Positions 5,111 to 5,352 of a stretch of 5,352 nt of DNA are shown here, piece after piece. The notes below the pieces were generated by a model, which saw only the letters and a list, made by a program, of their open reading frames with translations, ran no database searches and was not told where the DNA came from. The stretch comes from JBKBMT01 sp046295655 (GTDB taxonomy: Bacteria; Pseudomonadota; Alphaproteobacteria; Rhodobacterales; Rhodobacteraceae). Location: the NCBI GenBank assembly GCA_046295655.1, contig JBKBMT010000115.1, positions 1-5,352 on the forward strand, given 5' to 3'. Position 1 is the first letter of the stretch. The number at the start of each line of letters is the position of its first letter. The position numbers and the translations under genes are program-made.

Positions 5111-5352
5111 TGGGCCTCACATCCAACCTTCTGTTGTGGATGCCGCTCGGTTTGCAAGGAATTTCTGATCGTCCGGACATGTGATCGAGTGCAGTCTTTT
5201 GTCAGGCCTGTTCGTGCGGCAGACTGGCGCCGCTGGCCGGGATGGTGATGCGCGGACCGGGGCCACATCTCCAAGAGCGAGCTCGGGGCTCGGAGAAGGT
5301 TTCTGGTTTGCCCGACCCGGATCATGTCGATCATTTGCCCATGCAGATCATG
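5111..5352. other. Unassigned right end
   Basis: I recognise no gene, RNA or insertion-sequence end in these ~240 bases. The part from about 5115 to 5215 is less GC-rich than its surroundings, which suggests a different origin from the capsid remnant. CATCCA (5120-5125) and TGGATG (5137-5142) are inverted copies, and GATCAT occurs three times near the edge (5320, 5329, 5346). Open frames here have no family resemblance and continue without a break into the capsid pseudogene, which argues against coding. Confidence 0.4.

Noticed and set aside
1..5352. CRISPR array, tRNA or rRNA genes, gene transfer agent cluster
   Set aside because: No regularly spaced repeats and no tRNA- or rRNA-like stretches seen. 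The capsid remnant is gpE-type, whereas the Rhodobacter gene transfer agent capsid is HK97-type.

Overview
This is a GC-rich window with strong G/C third-position bias. Together with the gene types, this suggests an alphaproteobacterium of the Rhodobacteraceae (Paracoccus/Rhodobacter-like). The species assignment is inference; all family calls come from reading the translations, without any database search.

Left part (1-1280), ordinary host genes on the minus strand. The start of a HemG-like flavodoxin-domain protein runs off the left edge. Upstream of it, on the same strand, is an intact class-I glutamine amidotransferase-like hydrolase (PuuD / peptidase C26 type) with a plausible promoter and ribosome-binding site.

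Middle-left (1280-1760), a scrap-heap of minus-strand gene ends. It holds the C-terminal third of a thioredoxin (TrxC-like), a piece that looks like the C-terminus of a GH24 phage lysozyme, and the first ~37 codons of a short phage morphogenesis protein (often annotated 'acyl-CoA transferase' in Rhodobacteraceae prophages).

Right two thirds (1760-5110), the remains of a prophage head module on the minus strand, interrupted by two intact plus-strand cargo units. Read in the phage direction (high to low coordinates) it contains: the C-terminal part of a gpE-type major capsid protein, broken by two mutually compensating frameshifts; then a plus-strand Xre-RES toxin-antitoxin operon; then a head-tail protein N-terminus fused in frame to a DUF6441 phage protein; then a plus-strand ACR3/bile-acid-symporter-type arsenic-resistance permease; then the N-terminus of the next phage gene. 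From memory of such prophages, the order capsid, head-tail joining protein, DUF6441, 'acyl-CoA transferase' is the normal one. The degraded phage backbone therefore appears collinear, with the cargo genes sitting at gene boundaries in opposite orientation.

The rightmost ~240 bases hold nothing I recognise. The main message is a decaying prophage in which structural genes are broken while the inserted toxin-antitoxin pair and permease remain open and apparently functional.
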